Shown: positions 16,986 through 25,623, counted from the stretch's first letter. The stretch is 45,948 bases of DNA from Arcicella sp. (GCA_025454855.1 JALONS010000004.1:1-45948); one strand, 5' to 3'. Program-made: numbers and translations. The notes: generated by a model not told the origin, from the sequence alone.

Positions 16986-17105
16986 TGGTATTTAGTTTGA
17001 TTGAATAATTATCATGACGAATTTAGCGAATTTATGAATGTCATTCAAAAATTTGTAATTCTGATTAAATGTATTGAATTTTGATTTAAAATAAATCACA
17101 AGAAT

Positions 17106-18230
17106 ATGATATTGAAGGCATTGAAATATGGAAGTCCAAACTGGTCAATCGTCAGTGGTGTTACACACGATGATTTTGTTGCTTTTGAAAATATCAATTT
17201 GATTGTTGGACGTAATGCTTCTGGTAAGACAAGATTTATAGATGCTTTGAGATGGATTTCGGATATATTGGACAATGAGTCTTATGTCGTAAATTTTGCA
17301 ATCATTAGCACTTTTTTTGAATTAAAATTTACTGATAAAAAAAGTGTTATTACCTATAATTTAAGTTTTGATAATGGTTCTCACATAGTTGATGAAAATT
17401 TCAGCATTGATGGAAATGTAAAATTGGATAGAAAAAATCAGAAATTATTTTATGAAGACATCCAAAAATATCTCTCTTTTGATACAAATGAAAAATATTT
17501 AGGGATAAGTCGAAAGGACAGCCTTCAACAACCTTTTTTTAAAAAGTTACAGACTTGGGGTGAAAATTTATCTCATTATTCTTTCGGTGGAAGTATGGGA
17601 AAGGAGCAGAGCATAGGTTATATAGAAAATTCAGATAGAATAAAATTTAAAAATTTCAATAAAGTAAATGTTGTTTTTAACGAAGGGAAATATCAGTTTG
17701 GAAATATATTTGAAAAGAATATTATTAATGATATGAAAAGTATTGACTATTTCTTCGACTCAATTTCATTAGATACTGCTTCTTCATATTTATTTTTAAA
17801 AGTTCAAGAACATGATTTAAAAAGTCCAACTTATTTTGAAAATATGTCCCAAGGCATGGCAAGAGCTTTCTCTTTACTCGTTCAATTAAACTACTCTTTA
17901 ATGGCAAAAATCCCCAGTTGTATTTTGATTGATGACATTGGTGAAGGTCTGGACTATGAACGTTCAAAAAGTTTGATTGAGTTGATTATCAAAAAAGTGG
18001 AAGGTTCTAATATTCAGCTGTTTATGACTACCAACGACCGTTTTGTAATGAATAGTGTACCTCTGAAATACTGGTCGGTGATTCATAGAGAAGGCAATAA
18101 GTCAGTATTTTATAATTATCAAAATTCAAAACAAACCTTTGATGATTTTGCCTTCACAGGCTTGAATAATTTTGATTTTTTTGCCACTGATTTTTACCGA
18201 ATGGGTTTTGAAGAATTTATAACACAATGA
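17106..18230 (+). CDS. AAA family ATPase, OLD/ABC-like
   Basis: The 374-aa protein has a SMC/ABC-type ATPase head: Walker A GRNASGKT at residues 35-42, a signature-like MSQGMARAFSLL near 252, and Walker B CILIDDIGEGLD near 272-283. The middle region is the lid and helical part, without a long coiled coil. Proteins of this AAA15/OLD type act as sensors or motors in antiphage systems and usually work with a TOPRIM nuclease. The stop codon overlaps the start of the TOPRIM-like gene (ATGA), so the two are translated together. Base composition is AT-rich compared with the flanking peptidase gene, in line with acquisition by transfer. No DNA target is predictable. Confidence 0.85.
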   Translation: MILKALKYGSPNWSIVSGVTHDDFVAFENINLIVGRNASGKTRFIDALRWISDILDNESYVVNFAIISTFFELKFTDKKSVITYNLSFDNGSHIVDENFSIDGNVKLDRKNQKLFYEDIQKYLSFDTNEKYLGISRKDSLQQPFFKKLQTWGENLSHYSFGGSMGKEQSIGYIENSDRIKFKNFNKVNVVFNEGKYQFGNIFEKNIINDMKSIDYFFDSISLDTASSYLFLKVQEHDLKSPTYFENMSQGMARAFSLLVQLNYSLMAKIPSCILIDDIGEGLDYERSKSLIELIIKKVEGSNIQLFMTTNDRFVMNSVPLKYWSVIHREGNKSVFYNYQNSKQTFDDFAFTGLNNFDFFATDFYRMGFEEFITQ

Positions 18231-18964
18231 AGAAAATAGCCATTTTTGTAGAAGGTGAAACAGAATCAGATTTTATTAGGCGAGTTTTAGTGGAAATTAT
18301 TGGAGAACACAACATTGCTATCACGACTCATAAGATGGTGGGGGGAAATCATAAATCTGGTATCCCGAGAACTATTAATCTAAGGTTTCAATCAATTACC
18401 GATAAAGCTAATTTTGAGGCAATTATTTATATTTCAGGACATCACGAAAACGTTGATTCGGATATTCGAGAACAAAAAAATGTCTTGCTTCAACAAGGCT
18501 TTTCTAAAATAATAGGACTAAAAGACCTTCGCAGAGAACAAGAGGGAAGAAGATTTACCATTGACGATTTGCCCAAAGTAGAAATGGGTTCTCGAATTAC
18601 TGAGAGAATCAGCCAACCAATTCCCACGAAAATCATCATTGCTGCTATGGAAATTGAAACGTGGTTTTTGGCTGAAACTCAGCATTATGGATGTATAGAC
18701 AATAGATTAACCAAAGAGTTTGTAGAATCAAAGAATCTTGAATTGGGGTTTAATCCATATTCTGATAATTTAATGCTAAGATTAGAACCCAAAGAGGATT
18801 TGAATAATCTGTACAGTTTGGTAAAGAAGGTTTATAGCAAAAAAGAGAGTGTCCGAATGAAAACTATCAACTGCTTAGACCTCGACCATTTGAGAAATAC
18901 CGTAGGGCAAAACATTAGTCAAGTAAGGGATTTGTTTGAAAATATCGACGGATTTGTGGAGTAA
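18227..18964 (+). CDS. TOPRIM-like protein, DUF4276-related
   Basis: The 245-aa protein starts MKKIAIFVEGETESDF. Glu9 and Glu13 in the VEGETE stretch resemble the first acidic residues of the TOPRIM fold. The second acidic pair appears as NVDSDI (Asp77, Asp79), and IIAAMEIETWFLAE near 138-150 matches the EIEAW-type strand of DUF4276/RloB-like proteins. TOPRIM nucleases of this kind cut DNA or RNA in OLD, PARIS and AbiL-like systems. Overlap with the ATPase gene and the absence of any other partner suggest a two-gene module. The resemblance to named systems is by architecture only; exact family membership needs a profile search. Confidence 0.72.
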   Translation: MKKIAIFVEGETESDFIRRVLVEIIGEHNIAITTHKMVGGNHKSGIPRTINLRFQSITDKANFEAIIYISGHHENVDSDIREQKNVLLQQGFSKIIGLKDLRREQEGRRFTIDDLPKVEMGSRITERISQPIPTKIIIAAMEIETWFLAETQHYGCIDNRLTKEFVESKNLELGFNPYSDNLMLRLEPKEDLNNLYSLVKKVYSKKESVRMKTINCLDLDHLRNTVGQNISQVRDLFENIDGFVE

Positions 18965-19020
18965 TTACAAATTTCTCCCCATTCCAAAAACAAAAATCTT
19001 TTACGTTACGTTGTTGTCAG

Positions 19021-19104
19021 TATTAAGTACCAAGTATTAGGTCGGGCGGCGTTCCGTATTAAGCCTTTTTACCGATACTTTGTACCTAATACTTAATACT
19101 TAGG
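19021..19104. repeat. Heptad-period repeats forming an inverted pair
   Basis: Two tracts with 7-nt period face each other. The left one is built on AAGTA/TTAGGT words (19021-19042), the right one on ACCTAAT/ACTTAAT words (19077-19104). AAGTATTAGGT at 19032 pairs exactly with ACCTAATACTT at 19084. The spacer contains GGGCGGCGTTCCG. It lies in the gap before the conserved unknown gene at 19121. Confidence 0.65.
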
Positions 19105-19120
19105 ACAAATAAAAAACGAT

Positions 19121-19633
19121 ATGGCTCACGCAAATTTGAAATTGATTGATGCCCTCAGAATAACGGCTCAAAAATTAGCAGAAGGTGGACACTACCAGTG
19201 GGGACACATGGGTAGTTGTAATTGTGGAAACTTAGCTCAGGAACTAACGCAATTAACTAAAGCTGAAATCCATCAATTTGCGATGGAAGGACGGGGTGAT
19301 TGGCGTGAGCAAGTAGAACAGTTTTGTCCTACCAGTGGTTTAAATATTGATTTACTCATCGTTGATTTACTCAATCAAGGACTGACGGTTACAGATTTGC
19401 AAAATTTGGAGTGGCTTTCGGATAAAAAAATCTTGCAAAGAATCCCGCAGGAAAGACGTGACAAACTTCGTCATAATGTGCGTGAAGATGTGGTTTTGTA
19501 CATGAACACTTGGGCGGATATGCTGGAACAACAGCTCATTCCACACATTAAACTTGACCTTTCTTTCTTGGAAGAATCAACTACAAATGCTGAACAACCC
19601 AAGGAAACAAGATTACAAAGAATAGAAATTTAG
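19121..19633 (+). CDS. Conserved hypothetical protein of unknown function
   Basis: The 170-aa protein begins MAHANLKLIDALRITAQKLAEGG and is soluble. The segment HYQWGHMGSCNCGNLAQELTQLT has a CNCG motif, with His, Cys and Cys grouped in a way that could bind a metal or FeS centre, though this is inference. The C-terminal half is helical with no signal peptide, ending in a Gln/Glu-rich tail (QPKETRLQRIEI). The gene stands alone, has a good terminator, and normal codon use. I cannot assign a function. It seems to be a family restricted to Bacteroidota, but this was not checked. Confidence 0.65.
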   Translation: MAHANLKLIDALRITAQKLAEGGHYQWGHMGSCNCGNLAQELTQLTKAEIHQFAMEGRGDWREQVEQFCPTSGLNIDLLIVDLLNQGLTVTDLQNLEWLSDKKILQRIPQERRDKLRHNVREDVVLYMNTWADMLEQQLIPHIKLDLSFLEESTTNAEQPKETRLQRIEI

Positions 19634-19658
19634 TAACAATAAGGGTGAAATATTCTCG

Positions 19659-19697
19659 AAAAGAGGCATGACTTCAAAGTTTTATGCCTCTTTTTTT
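19659..19697 (+). terminator. Rho-independent terminator after the 19121 gene
   Basis: The stem AAAGAGGCAT pairs with ATGCCTCTTT around a 14-nt loop and is followed directly by a run of seven T. This is a strong intrinsic terminator 26 bp past the stop codon. Confidence 0.88.
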
Positions 19698-19906
19698 GTT
19701 TATCATTAACCTTTCAAAGAATGAACAAAGGGCGTTTTAAGACAGCCTTTGTTCTCCTGTTCTTTGTACGATTCACTCCTTGTATTTTCCTTTTCACGGT
19801 CATTTTTAAGGCGATTTACGCTTGATGGTATAACTTTCAAGGGGCTTTTGGCAGTTATTGTTGTGAAAATCATTGTTAAACTTTTCACATAACAAACTAT
19901 ACAATC

Positions 19907-20842
19907 ATGAAAAATTTAGGAAAATTATTTCTCCCTCTTTCTTTATTTGTAGCTTCAATTATTGGGTTTTCTTCTTGTAAGTCGGATGACACTACTACGG
20001 TAGCTCCCAAGGACATTACAGATGTAGCCATTGCCGACCCACAATTCTCTACTTTAGTGGCAGCTCTTACTAAAGCTGAATTGGTAACCACCCTCAAAGG
20101 CACTGGACCTTTCACGGTTTTTGCTCCAAACAATGCAGCGTTTACTAAAGCAGGCATTACCAGTTTAGATAATCAAACAAAGGCATCACTAACACCTATT
20201 CTTACTTCGCACGTATTGAGTGGAACAGTAAAAGCCGCTGACGTAAAGAGTGGTAGAGCTGGTACAGTAAACGCAGGTAACGATATTTATTTATCAAAGA
20301 ACGCAGATGGCGTATTTATTAACGGTAATATTAAGGTAATTGCTACGGATGTGACGGCTTCAAATGGTGTGATTCATGTGATTGATAATGTGATTATGCC
20401 TGCCAAAGATAACTTAGTAACCATCGCTTCTAATAATCCTAATTTCAGCGAATTAGTATCGTTAGTAGTTGGTGCAGACCCCGCAGTAGCAGCTGCTTTA
20501 ACGAATGCCTCGGCTAACGGACTAACTGTTTTTGCTCCGACCAACGCTGCATTTACAGAATTGTACAAAACAACGCCGAAAGCCACTTTATTAGCAAACA
20601 GAACATTATTGACTAACGTATTATTGTATCACGTAGTACCAGGAAGAGTATTCTCTACTGACCTGCCTAACGTAGGTACTATGGAAGTACAAACGGCTCT
20701 TTCAACTGGAAAACTATCATTTGATTTAGCAGGTGGTGCAAAAGTGAAAGGCAAAACAAGTGGAAACTCAAATATTACAGCAGCTAATATCTTGGGAACT
20801 AACGGAGTAATTCACGTAATTGACAAAGTATTATTACCATAA
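19907..20842 (+). CDS. Two-domain fasciclin (FAS1) lipoprotein
   Basis: The 311-aa protein has a lipoprotein signal (LFVASIIGFSSCKSDD, Cys24), then two FAS1 domains, about residues 36-165 and 170-311. Each shows the hallmark FTVFAPNNAAF / LTVFAPTNAAF strand, a Leu-rich middle with the typical H (ILTSHVLSG, LLYHVVPGR), and the closing VIHVID motif. FAS1 domains mediate cell adhesion and carbohydrate or protein binding. It is probably outer-membrane anchored. No partner gene is evident; it is followed by a strong terminator at 20873 and then a LytS-type kinase gene on the same strand. The two domains are clearly diverged duplicates. Confidence 0.92.
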   Translation: MKNLGKLFLPLSLFVASIIGFSSCKSDDTTTVAPKDITDVAIADPQFSTLVAALTKAELVTTLKGTGPFTVFAPNNAAFTKAGITSLDNQTKASLTPILTSHVLSGTVKAADVKSGRAGTVNAGNDIYLSKNADGVFINGNIKVIATDVTASNGVIHVIDNVIMPAKDNLVTIASNNPNFSELVSLVVGADPAVAAALTNASANGLTVFAPTNAAFTELYKTTPKATLLANRTLLTNVLLYHVVPGRVFSTDLPNVGTMEVQTALSTGKLSFDLAGGAKVKGKTSGNSNITAANILGTNGVIHVIDKVLLP

Positions 20843-20872
20843 AAATATCATAGTGGTTAGAGAATGTTAAGC

Positions 20873-20906
20873 AAAACCCTGAGCAGATGGACTCAGGGTT
20901 TTCTTT
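20873..20906 (+). terminator. Rho-independent terminator after the FAS1 gene
   Basis: A perfect 11-bp stem AAAACCCTGAG / CTCAGGGTTTT encloses an 8-nt loop and is followed by a T-rich tail. It isolates the FAS1 gene from the downstream kinase gene. Confidence 0.9.
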
Positions 20907-20999
20907 AATTTCTTGTAACTTAGGATAGTTTCAAGGAAGATTAAACTCAAACATCGAATCGGAACGCCGACCGCATCAAACAACGAAAATCAAAAAGCC

Positions 21000-22085
21000 A
21001 TGTTTTCAACCCCATACCGCTACCTTTTTATTGTGCTTTTAGCCGCTTATTCGTTGCTGAATACATGGTCGGTTGAAATCTTTGAGCATTACCCCATTGA
21101 TGTTACCTATGGAGAATTATTGGTCATCTTTCTATTGCTCACTTTGGGCATCTGGGAGGGTAACAGGCTGTTAAACAATTACTTGCAGACCAAAAAATAT
21201 CATCATTTATGGAAACAACTTGCCACCACATTCGGGGGGAGTATCATCATCACTACCCTCATCACTTTGACGCTTGGGCTATTGGCAGCCTATTTCATCC
21301 TGCCCTTCGCAGTAAACACCCTGCTCTTACCGATGAAGCTACTGATGATGTTTGCTTTCAGGATAAATTTGTTCTTGAACGTCCTGAACATCATTTATTG
21401 GTACGTCAATCAGCTTGAAAAGACCCAAATTGAAGCCGAAAAATTCAAAAAAATTAGCACACAAGCTCAATTACAAGCCGTAAAAAATCAGATAAATCCA
21501 CACTTTTTATTTAATAACTTGAGCGTCCTTTCGGCGTTAATTCCTTTAGATACCACCGCCTCGGTTGAATTTGTGAAGCAATTTTCAAAAGTTTACCGCT
21601 ACGTTTTACAAAATCACGATAAAGAATTGATTGAACTTTCTACGGAATTAGATTTCATTAATGCCTATTTGTACCTGTTAAAACAGCGTTTTGGGGAGAG
21701 TTTAGACATCAACATTAATATTCCTCAGGATTGTCAGCAAGATTATATTATTCCGTTGGCGTTGCAGATGCTCGTGGAAAACGCCGTTAAGCACAATATT
21801 GTTTCAAAAAATAAGCCTTTGCAGATTAATATTTACACCGAAGGTATGAGTACGCTGGTGGTTCAAAACAACCTCCAGCGAAAAGTTGTTAATGACGTAG
21901 AGTCTAATCAGTTGGGGCTTGCCAATATTGCCCAACGGTATGACTTCTTAGGACAAAAAAGCATTGATATTCAAGAAATTAATAACTTTTTCATCGTAAA
22001 ATTTCCCATTATTAAACTTAACACTGAACGGAATATGGTGAAAGGTGAACGGTCGAGCGTAAATGGCAAAGTAGCCCATGTATAG
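21000..22085 (+). CDS. LytS-type sensor histidine kinase (integral membrane)
   Basis: The 361-aa protein has a multi-pass membrane N-terminus (segments around residues 9-25, 38-55, 75-100 and 105-130), then a coiled coil and the His_kinase domain. The phosphoacceptor is near residue 167 in QINPHFLFNNLSVL, and the ATPase N box is LVENAVKHNI. No separate extracytoplasmic sensor is present, so the signal is likely in the membrane. It pairs with the LytTR regulator 51 bp downstream. The last residues (NTERNMVKGERSSVNGKVAHV-like) come from heptad-repeat sequence related to that at 22906-23005, a likely insertion that lengthened the C-terminus. Confidence 0.9.
   Translation: MFSTPYRYLFIVLLAAYSLLNTWSVEIFEHYPIDVTYGELLVIFLLLTLGIWEGNRLLNNYLQTKKYHHLWKQLATTFGGSIIITTLITLTLGLLAAYFILPFAVNTLLLPMKLLMMFAFRINLFLNVLNIIYWYVNQLEKTQIEAEKFKKISTQAQLQAVKNQINPHFLFNNLSVLSALIPLDTTASVEFVKQFSKVYRYVLQNHDKELIELSTELDFINAYLYLLKQRFGESLDININIPQDCQQDYIIPLALQMLVENAVKHNIVSKNKPLQINIYTEGMSTLVVQNNLQRKVVNDVESNQLGLANIAQRYDFLGQKSIDIQEINNFFIVKFPIIKLNTERNMVKGERSSVNGKVAHV
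22021..22071. repeat. Heptad-repeat sequence inside the kinase 3' end
   Basis: GGTGAAA and GGTGAAC heptads (22037-22050), with nearby CTGAACGG and GGTCGAGCG words, share their unit with the repeat at 22906-23005. It is translated as the kinase tail VKGERSSVNGK. Confidence 0.5.
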
Positions 22086-22136
22086 TCCGACTATGATAAC
22101 TAAACGCTATTCTCTGAAATCTATCCTCTCTAACTC

Positions 22137-22901
22137 ATGAACGTATTAATTTTAGAAGACGAAATGTTATCCGCCCAAAGAGCCAAAAACCTCTTGCACG
22201 AACACGACCCCACCATTGCGGTATTAGAAACGATTGATTCGGTGGAGGATGCTACCGATTGGTTGAGCCGTAATCCTGAACCAGATTTGATGTTGGTAGA
22301 TATTCATTTGTCGGACGGATTAAGTTTTGATTTATTCAAGAAAATACAAGTGAAAAGTCCCGTCATTTTTACTACCGCTTACGACCAATACGCCATTCAG
22401 GCTTTTAAAACCAATAGTATTGACTATCTATTAAAGCCTTTGGACAAGTCTGAATTGGGGGTAGCCTTGGGAAAATACCACGCTTTGAGTCAGGAAAGAA
22501 AGAGCCTCTTAACATCTGATATTCAGCGAATTATGCAAACGTTCCAGGCATCCACTAAGAAATATAAGAATCGGTTTTTGGTAAAATTTGGGGATAATAT
22601 TCAGTTTAAGAATACGGATGAAATTGCCTATTTTTTCGCCGACGACAAAATAACCTATTTGGTATCGAATGAAGGGCGACGGTTTGTGATTGACCATAAA
22701 TTAGAACAGTTAGAGTCACTTCTTGACCCCCAGTTTTTCTTTCGGCTCAACCGTAAGTTTATCATTAGAATTGATGCCGTTCAGAAAATCAAAACCTTAG
22801 TAAACAGTCGATTACAGATATTTTTGAAGCCCAATTTTGAACAAGATATTTTTGTCAGCAAAGAAAAAACCAGCGAATTTAAAACTTGGCTCGACCAATA
22901 A
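22137..22901 (+). CDS. LytTR-family response regulator
   Basis: The 254-aa protein has a receiver domain (acidic pocket Glu7-Asp8, phosphoacceptor Asp55 in LMLVDIHLSDG, TTAYDQYAIQAF, and Lys in LKPLD) followed by a LytTR DNA-binding domain from about residue 150. The latter contains IAYFFADDKITYLVS and FFRLNRKFIIRI. It follows the membrane kinase gene at 21000 on the same strand with a 51-bp gap, and the two form a conventional two-component pair. Heptad repeats lie just before the end of the kinase gene and just after this gene, so the regulator is flanked by related repeats. The target genes are unknown; the outer-membrane protein downstream is a candidate. Confidence 0.92.
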   Translation: MNVLILEDEMLSAQRAKNLLHEHDPTIAVLETIDSVEDATDWLSRNPEPDLMLVDIHLSDGLSFDLFKKIQVKSPVIFTTAYDQYAIQAFKTNSIDYLLKPLDKSELGVALGKYHALSQERKSLLTSDIQRIMQTFQASTKKYKNRFLVKFGDNIQFKNTDEIAYFFADDKITYLVSNEGRRFVIDHKLEQLESLLDPQFFFRLNRKFIIRIDAVQKIKTLVNSRLQIFLKPNFEQDIFVSKEKTSEFKTWLDQ

Positions 22902-22905
22902 AATT

Positions 22906-23005
22906 CGGTAAACGGTACACGGCAAAAGGTGAACGGAATATCGTTGAACAAACGGTTCACCCTTCACCGTGTACCGTTCACCTTTTAGCCCTTTCACCGT
23001 GTACC
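22906..23005. repeat. Heptad-period repeats with inverted arms
   Basis: Five consecutive heptads on the CGGTAAA/CGGTACA/CGGCAAA/AGGTGAA theme (22906-22940) are followed by complementary heptads CGGTTCA, CCCTTCA, CCGTGTA, CCGTTCA (22953-22980), then another CACCGTGTACC. The region can fold into a long hairpin. It lies between the response regulator and the outer-membrane protein gene. Confidence 0.7.
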
Positions 23006-23016
23006 AAAAATTACCC

Positions 23017-23727
23017 ATGAAACACATTATCATCCTCATGCTCTGCCTTGTTTCTGTCAATATTTTTGCTCAAAAACAAAATGACGATGTTCTTTATCTA
23101 AAAAATGGCTCGATTTACCGAGGAAAAATCGTTGATAAAAATCAGCAAACTCTTAAATTAGAAACCTACGAAAAAAATACGATTGCCTTTGAAGTTGCTG
23201 ACATACAGTCTATTAATTCAGAACCCACTTTGCGTAAATCTGCTATCACTTACAAAGAAAAAGGATTTGTGCATTACACAGAGTTAGGACCTTTAGCCAT
23301 GAGCAATCGGGCATCCAATGGGGTAACTACTTCCGCATTTTCGTTTCAAACTACCAACGGCTATAAATTTAATCAGTACCTTTTCACGGGCGTAGGTGTT
23401 GGGGCAGACTTGTATGCGGTACAAACTTTTGTGCCTATTGTATTAAGTATCAGGGGAGATTTTACCAAAACGGGCAATAAAATTCCGTTTTATTTTGTGG
23501 AGGGTGGTTACAGTATCAATGCTACTTCTAATGATGTAGCAGGCATTACCTACCAAGGAGGCAATACTTTTGCCGCTGGTATTGGATTAAAAATTCTTTT
23601 CCAAGAAAACACAGGATTCGTCATTGGGGCGGGGTATCGTTTCCAACGCTCGGAATTAGTAGAAAAAACCAAAACCACCATTGAGGATTTCAACAGGCTA
23701 ACTTTACGGATTGGTTTTTCGTTTTAA
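23017..23727 (+). CDS. Outer-membrane protein, beta-barrel-like
   Basis: The 236-aa protein starts MKHIIILMLCLVSVNIFAQ, with a clean Sec signal. The ATG at 23017 is preferred over an upstream start whose codons lie in repeat DNA. After a short N-terminal domain (DDVLYLKNGSIYRGKIVDK, resembling SH3-like 'NGS..xGxi' modules seen before barrels), the rest consists of alternating strands with Gly/aromatic residues and a terminal Phe (RLTLRIGFSF). It is expected in the outer membrane. It is downstream of the LytTR pair, separated by repeats, and could be controlled by it. Specific function is unknown. Confidence 0.72.
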   Translation: MKHIIILMLCLVSVNIFAQKQNDDVLYLKNGSIYRGKIVDKNQQTLKLETYEKNTIAFEVADIQSINSEPTLRKSAITYKEKGFVHYTELGPLAMSNRASNGVTTSAFSFQTTNGYKFNQYLFTGVGVGADLYAVQTFVPIVLSIRGDFTKTGNKIPFYFVEGGYSINATSNDVAGITYQGGNTFAAGIGLKILFQENTGFVIGAGYRFQRSELVEKTKTTIEDFNRLTLRIGFSF

Positions 23728-23798
23728 AATAGTCTAAGAATTATTCTCGTGTAGTAAAATAACGTATTTTTATGGTAAAATTTCCAAGAAACAAAGCC

Positions 23799-25550
23799 AT
23801 GAAAAACGTCATATTCTCTATCCTTTTATTGTTGATAATTCCCTCATTAATAGCTCAGAACATTCATCAGACCACTTATTGTAACCCGATGGACATTAAC
23901 TATCGGTATAATTTTGAGCAACTCAATGAACAAATTTCCTATCGTTCGGGGGCTGACCCTGTTATCGTCAATCACAAAAAAGAATATTATCTATTTGTAA
24001 CCATTTCGGGTGGTTACTGGCATTCTAAAAATCTTATCAACTGGGAATACATCACGCCCAGTATGTGGCCCATGGAAGATATGTGTGCCCCCGCTGCAAT
24101 GTCGGTACGGGATACCTTATATTTGTTTCAATCCACTTTTGAGCAACGCCCTATCTTGTTCAGTACCGAACCCGAAAAAGGAAAACTACAATTTTACAAC
24201 CGCTGGTTGCCTCGTTTACCACAGTACATCGGACCGTGGGACCCCGCTCTATTTTATGATGAGGATTTAGATAAATGGTATATGTATTGGGGTTCGTCGA
24301 ATGTTTATCCACTTTTTGGGGCGGAATTAGATAAAAGTAGAAACCTGACTTACAAAACTAAATATCAAGGTCTCATCTACCTCGACCCCAAAAATCATGG
24401 TTGGGAGCGTTTCGGTAGAGACCACCGAGACACCATTCGCCCTTTTACGGAAGGGGCTTGGATGACCAAAAATCGAGGAAAATATTTCTTGCAATACGGA
24501 GCCCCCGGTACAGAATACAACGTATATGCCAATGGAACGTACATTGGTGATAATCCGCTGGGACCTTTCACGTATGCTCCTTATAATCCTATTTCTTATA
24601 AACCTGGGGGCTTTATGACAGGGGCAGGGCATGGGAATACTTTCCAAGATAATTACGGGAATTATTGGAATACAGGTACACCGTGGGTGGCAGTAAACTG
24701 GGCGATGGAACGCCGAATTGTGATGTTTCCAGCGGGCTTTGATGCCGATAATCAGATGTTTGCGAATACTCGTTTCGGGGATTTTCCTCAAAAATTACCT
24801 ACCAAAAAATGGGAAAACAAAGACGATTTATTTACGGGATGGATGTTATTATCTTACAAAAAACCTTGTACGGCTTCGTCGGTCAAAGATACTTTAGTGG
24901 CTCAGAAAGTTACCGATGAAAACCCTCGAACTTTTTGGGTGGCTGAAACCAATAAAGAAGGGGAATTTCTGACGATTGATTTGCAAAATACGTTTGATGT
25001 GAAGGCTCTTCAAGTCAATTTTACGGACTACAAATCAGATGTTTATAACTCTAATGAACCCAGAGTTTACACCCAATTCAGATTTTATGCTTCTTTAGAT
25101 GGTAAGAAATGGGAGGTAATTGCTGATAATACCAACGAACCCCACCGTGACCGACCCAATGCCTATGTGGAGCTTCCCAAACCCGTAAAAGCACACTTTA
25201 TTAAATATGAGAATGTTCACGTTCCTATGCGAAATTTAGCTGTAAGTGATATAAGAGTTTTTGGGAATGGCTCGGGTAAAGCCCCCGAAACACCGAAAAA
25301 ACTTACCGTAAAACGCCAAACTGATACTCGTAATGCTGACCTATCGTGGGAGAAACCAGCCAATGTGGTGGGGTATAATATTCTTTGGGGCATTGCACCT
25401 GATAAATTGTACCAAACGTATCAAGTGTGGGGAGATGCCCCCAACAGTTTGGAATTAAGGGCTTTGACCGTTGGTCAAAAGTATTTTTGTGCCATTGAGG
25501 CATTCAATGAAAATGGTGTTTCAAGCAAGAGTAACGTGTTAGAATTTTGA
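23799..25550 (+). CDS. GH43-like glycoside hydrolase with discoidin and FN3 domains
   Basis: The 583-aa protein (ATG at 23799, signal peptide ending IPSLIAQ) begins with a five-bladed beta-propeller resembling GH43. Candidate catalytic acids are Asp53 (SGADPVIV, base), Asp148 (GPWDPALFYD, pKa modulator) and Glu218 (RPFTEGAWM, acid), in the order expected for this family. From about residue 350 a discoidin/F5-8C-like carbohydrate-binding module follows (for example TIDLQNTFDVKALQVNF). The last 90 residues (PKKLTVKRQTDTRNADLSW...) are a fibronectin type III module. Such enzymes cleave arabinan- or xylan-type side chains; the actual substrate is unknown. No SusCD pair is nearby, so it is not in an obvious polysaccharide utilisation locus. 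Confidence 0.82.
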   Translation: MKNVIFSILLLLIIPSLIAQNIHQTTYCNPMDINYRYNFEQLNEQISYRSGADPVIVNHKKEYYLFVTISGGYWHSKNLINWEYITPSMWPMEDMCAPAAMSVRDTLYLFQSTFEQRPILFSTEPEKGKLQFYNRWLPRLPQYIGPWDPALFYDEDLDKWYMYWGSSNVYPLFGAELDKSRNLTYKTKYQGLIYLDPKNHGWERFGRDHRDTIRPFTEGAWMTKNRGKYFLQYGAPGTEYNVYANGTYIGDNPLGPFTYAPYNPISYKPGGFMTGAGHGNTFQDNYGNYWNTGTPWVAVNWAMERRIVMFPAGFDADNQMFANTRFGDFPQKLPTKKWENKDDLFTGWMLLSYKKPCTASSVKDTLVAQKVTDENPRTFWVAETNKEGEFLTIDLQNTFDVKALQVNFTDYKSDVYNSNEPRVYTQFRFYASLDGKKWEVIADNTNEPHRDRPNAYVELPKPVKAHFIKYENVHVPMRNLAVSDIRVFGNGSGKAPETPKKLTVKRQTDTRNADLSWEKPANVVGYNILWGIAPDKLYQTYQVWGDAPNSLELRALTVGQKYFCAIEAFNENGVSSKSNVLEF

Positions 25551-25580
25551 GGTTTTCAATTACAGGAAATGTCATTTAAA

Positions 25581-25618
25581 CTATGGAAGTTCCACCGTTA
25601 CGGCAAGAACTCCCATAG
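25581..25618. terminator. Bidirectional terminator hairpin
   Basis: CTATGGAAGTTC pairs with GAACTCCCATAG (11 of 12 pairs) around a 14-nt loop, between the convergent GH43-like gene (ends 25550) and the LuxR-type regulator (ends 25624). No long T-run on the plus strand. Confidence 0.6.
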
Positions 25619-25623
25619 CATAA

